This document shows positions 62,326 to 64,000 of a DNA stretch of 64,000 nucleotides, one piece after another. Under the pieces are notes generated by a model. That model was given only the letters and a program-made list of their open reading frames with translations, was not told the DNA's origin and did no database searches. The translations under genes and the position numbers were made by a program. Source of the DNA: Panagrolaimus kolymaensis (taxonomy: Eukaryota > Nematoda > Chromadorea > Rhabditida > Panagrolaimidae); contig JAJQJQ010000002.1 in NCBI GenBank assembly GCA_028622995.1, positions 7,130,001-7,194,000 of the forward strand. Direction: 5' to 3'. Each line of letters starts with the position of its first letter. Positions within the stretch are counted from its first letter, which is position 1.

Positions 62326-63888
62326 GTTCGAATTTTCTTAAAACATTTCTCTAGCCGAACAACCCTGTAAAGCATCGAGGTTTTTTATTTTCCCTTCATC
62401 AAATTTTTCATCCAAACTATGTTTTATTTGTTTTGGATTTTAAGTAAATTCATAAACTATTTTTTTTGTTCGAATTTTCTTAAAACATTTCTCTAGCCCA
62501 ACAACACTGTAAAGCATCGAGGTTTTTTATTTTCCCTTCATCAAATTTTTCATCCAAACTATGGTTTATTTGTTTTGGATTTTAAGTAAATTCATAAACT
62601 ATTTTTTTTGTTCGAATTTTCTTAAAACATTTCTCTAGCCCAACAACACTGTAAAGCATCGAGGTTTTTTATTTTTCCTTCATCAAATTTTTCATCCAAA
62701 CTATGGTTTATTTGTTTTGGATTTTAAGTAAATTCATAAACTATTTTTTTTGTTCGAATTTTCTTAAAACATTTCTCTAGCCCAACAACACTGTAAAGCA
62801 TCGAGGTTTTTTATTTTCCCGTCATCAAATTTTTCATCCAAACTATGGTTTATTTGTTTTGGATTTTAAGTAAATTAATAAACTATTTTTTTTGTTCGAA
62901 TTTTCTTAAAACATTTCTCTAGCCCAACAACACTGTAAAGCATCGAGGTTTTTTATTTTCCCTTCATCAAATTTTTCATCCAAACTATGGTTTATTTGTT
63001 TTGGATTTTAAGTAAATTCATAAACTATTTTTTTTGTTCGAATTTTCTTAAAACATTTATCTAGCCCAACAACACTGTAAAGCATCGAGGTTTTTTATTT
63101 TCCCTTCATCAAATTTTTCATCCAAACTATGTTTTATTTGTTTTGGATTTTAAGTAAATTCATAAACTATTTTTTTTGTTCGAATTTTCTTAAAACATTT
63201 TTTCTAGCCCAACAACACTGTAAAGCATCGAGGTTTTTTATTTTCCCTTCATCAAATTTTTCATCCAAACTATGTTTTATTTGTTTTGGATTTTAAGTAA
63301 ATTCATAAACTATTTTTTTTGTTCGAATTTTCTTAAAACATTTATCTAGCCCAACAACACTGTAAAGCATCGAGGTGTTTTATTTTCCCTTCATCAAATT
63401 TTTCATCCAAACTATGGTTTATTTGTTTTGGATTTTAAGTAAATTCATAAACTATTTTTTTTGTTCGAATTTTCTTAAAACATTTATCTAGACCAACAAC
63501 ACTGTAAAGCATCGAGGTTTTTTATTTTCCCTTCATCAAATTTTTCATCCAAACTATGTTTTATTTGTTTTGGATTTTAAGTAAATTCATAAACTATTTT
63601 TTTTGTTCGAATTTTCTTAAAACATTTCTCTAGCCCAACAACACTGTAAAGCATCGAGGTTTTTTATTTTCCCTTCATCAAATTTTTCATCCAAACTATG
63701 TTTTATTTGTTTTGGATTTTAAGTAAATTCATAAACTATTTTTTTTGTTCGAATTTTCTTAAAACATTTATCTAGCCCAACAACACTGTAAAGCATCGAG
63801 GTTTTTTATTTTCCCTTCATCAAATTTTTCATCCAAACTATGTTTTATTTGTTTTGGATTTTAAGTAAATTCATAAACTATTTTTTTT
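62326..63888 (+). repeat. Right-domain higher-order unit, copy 2 (two monomers shorter)
   Basis: Same markers in order, but the 'cgaaat' and second 'tttttcctt' monomers are missing, so 'cccgtcatc' follows 'tttttcctt' directly. The offset falls from 2,133 to 1,849 bp, exactly two 142-bp units. The match holds through the c monomer at 63605; the next monomer is a-class, not T-class. Confidence 0.8.
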
Positions 63889-64000
63889 GTTCGAATTTTC
63901 TTAAAACATTTTTTCTAGCCCAACAACACTGTAAAGCATCGAGGTTTTTTATTTTCCCTTCATCAAATTTTTCATCCAAACTATGTTTTATTTGTTTTGG
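63889..64000 (+). repeat. Incomplete last monomer
   Basis: The first 112 bases of a T-class monomer, cut by the end of the window. The matching fragment at the other end is bases 1-4, the last Ts of a preceding monomer. Confidence 0.95.

Larger units (their letters stand above)
1..64000 (+). repeat. Satellite DNA array, 142/143-bp monomer, 449 units head-to-tail
   Basis: Direct reading shows the same unit from first base to last, always in the same orientation. Monomer starts can be followed without a gap from 5 to 63889. Lengths seen are 141 (shortened terminal T run), 142 (standard), 143 (extra T near position 24, or a 9-T end run), 156 (14 units with a 13-bp duplication) and 171 (one fused unit). 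Neighbouring monomers usually differ at only a few positions. GC is about 26%. A unit near 142 bp is close to the DNA wrapped by a nucleosome core, as in many centromeric satellites; a centromeric or pericentromeric location is inferred. No array edge lies in the window, so the true array is longer. No gene, RNA gene or transposon interrupts it. Confidence 0.98.
58346..64000 (+). repeat. Right domain with private variants
   Basis: Monomers 410-449. New markers absent elsewhere: 'catagatg' with 'tcctttc' (58346), 'gaggtgttt' (58772, 59767, 61472, 63321), 'gccgaac' with 'aaccctg' (60193, 62326), 'tttttcctt' (60477, 60761, 62610), 'cccgtcatc' with 'aaattaat' (60903, 62752), 'agaccaac' (61614, 63463) and 'tttaaataaatt' (61898). 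'cgaaat' (60619) is shared with the giant copies. No D, q or gttata monomers occur here. Confidence 0.85.

Noticed and set aside
1..64000. Protein-coding genes
   Set aside because: Stop codons occur in every frame of both strands within one or two monomers, and the 142-bp period changes frame each unit. The best frame is 33 codons without a useful start.
1..64000. CRISPR array
   Set aside because: Repeats are back to back with no unique spacers, the unit is 142 bp, and the variable sites are single bases inside the repeat.
1..64000. Telomeric or subtelomeric repeat
   Set aside because: No TTAGGG, TTAGG or TTTAGGG runs were seen, and the window has no change of repeat type.
1..64000. Assignment to Tenebrio molitor or a related darkling beetle from the 142-bp length
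   Set aside because: The length agrees with known satellites of that family, but I cannot match the sequence from memory and several lineages have units of similar size. A search of satellite databases with the 142-bp consensus would settle it.

Overview
The whole 64,000-base window is one uninterrupted satellite DNA array. There are 449 monomer starts (counted by hand from the 'gttcg' landmark or its variants), all head-to-tail on the + strand: 448 complete monomers, plus 4 bases of a preceding unit and 112 bases of the last one. The usual monomer is 142 or 143 bp. It has about 26% GC, a + strand richer in T (about 65 T to 40 A), two CpGs, an 8-T run at its end and one conserved 7-bp dyad. 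I see no gene, RNA gene, transposon, telomere repeat, microsatellite or inversion. An array this long and homogeneous points to centromeric or pericentromeric heterochromatin of a eukaryote, probably from a long-read assembly. The clade cannot be read from the sequence. The 142-bp length recalls satellites of darkling beetles, but length alone is weak evidence.

Monomer coordinates below start at the g of 'gttcg' = 1. Diagnostic variants: position 24 is c ('cattTCTctag' class, called c), a ('tttatctag', called a), or an expanded T run (143 bp, called T); D is T plus a 13-bp internal duplication (156 bp). Position 97 is t or g, and 'gttata' is called v. q is 'ttgtttt' replacing the 8-T end run (141 bp); 7t is a 7-T end run (141 bp). 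s is 'agcttcg', x 'agctccg', h 'cataaaac'. In the left domain A has 'tctctag' plus 'catcaagg', B is the c class, B* has 'ttagtttccc', U starts 'gttttaa', Tg ends 'ttgataaac', and p carries TTAATTAA.

Layout. (1) Left domain 1-12000 is built of A, B, T and U monomers, with a 15-monomer partial repeat and two adjacent 29-monomer units of exactly 4,142 bp each (3717-7858, 7859-12000). (2) At 12001 the monomer population switches sharply to a/c/g types, with two tandem 993-bp 7-mers at 13279-15264. (3) 16546-34966 and 40386-57919 are co-linear copies of one very large unit. They share long chains of the same rare variants in the same order, at offsets of 20.8-24.7 kb that shift at local gains and losses of monomers. 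Smaller higher-order repeats are nested inside each copy (1,178 bp D/v 8-mer, 866 bp 6-mer, 1,419 bp 10-mer, 1,987 bp 14-mer). (4) The spacer 34967-40385 contains a separate 2,691-bp-offset duplication and a 171-bp fused monomer at 38652, a probable recombination scar. (5) Right domain 58346-64000 has its own private variants, with two long units that differ by two monomers.

Nothing here encodes a product. The biology is in the array's evolution: nested unequal exchange at scales of 13 bp, 29 bp, 0.4 kb, 1 kb, 4 kb and about 23 kb, leaving chimeric monomers and sharp domain borders.
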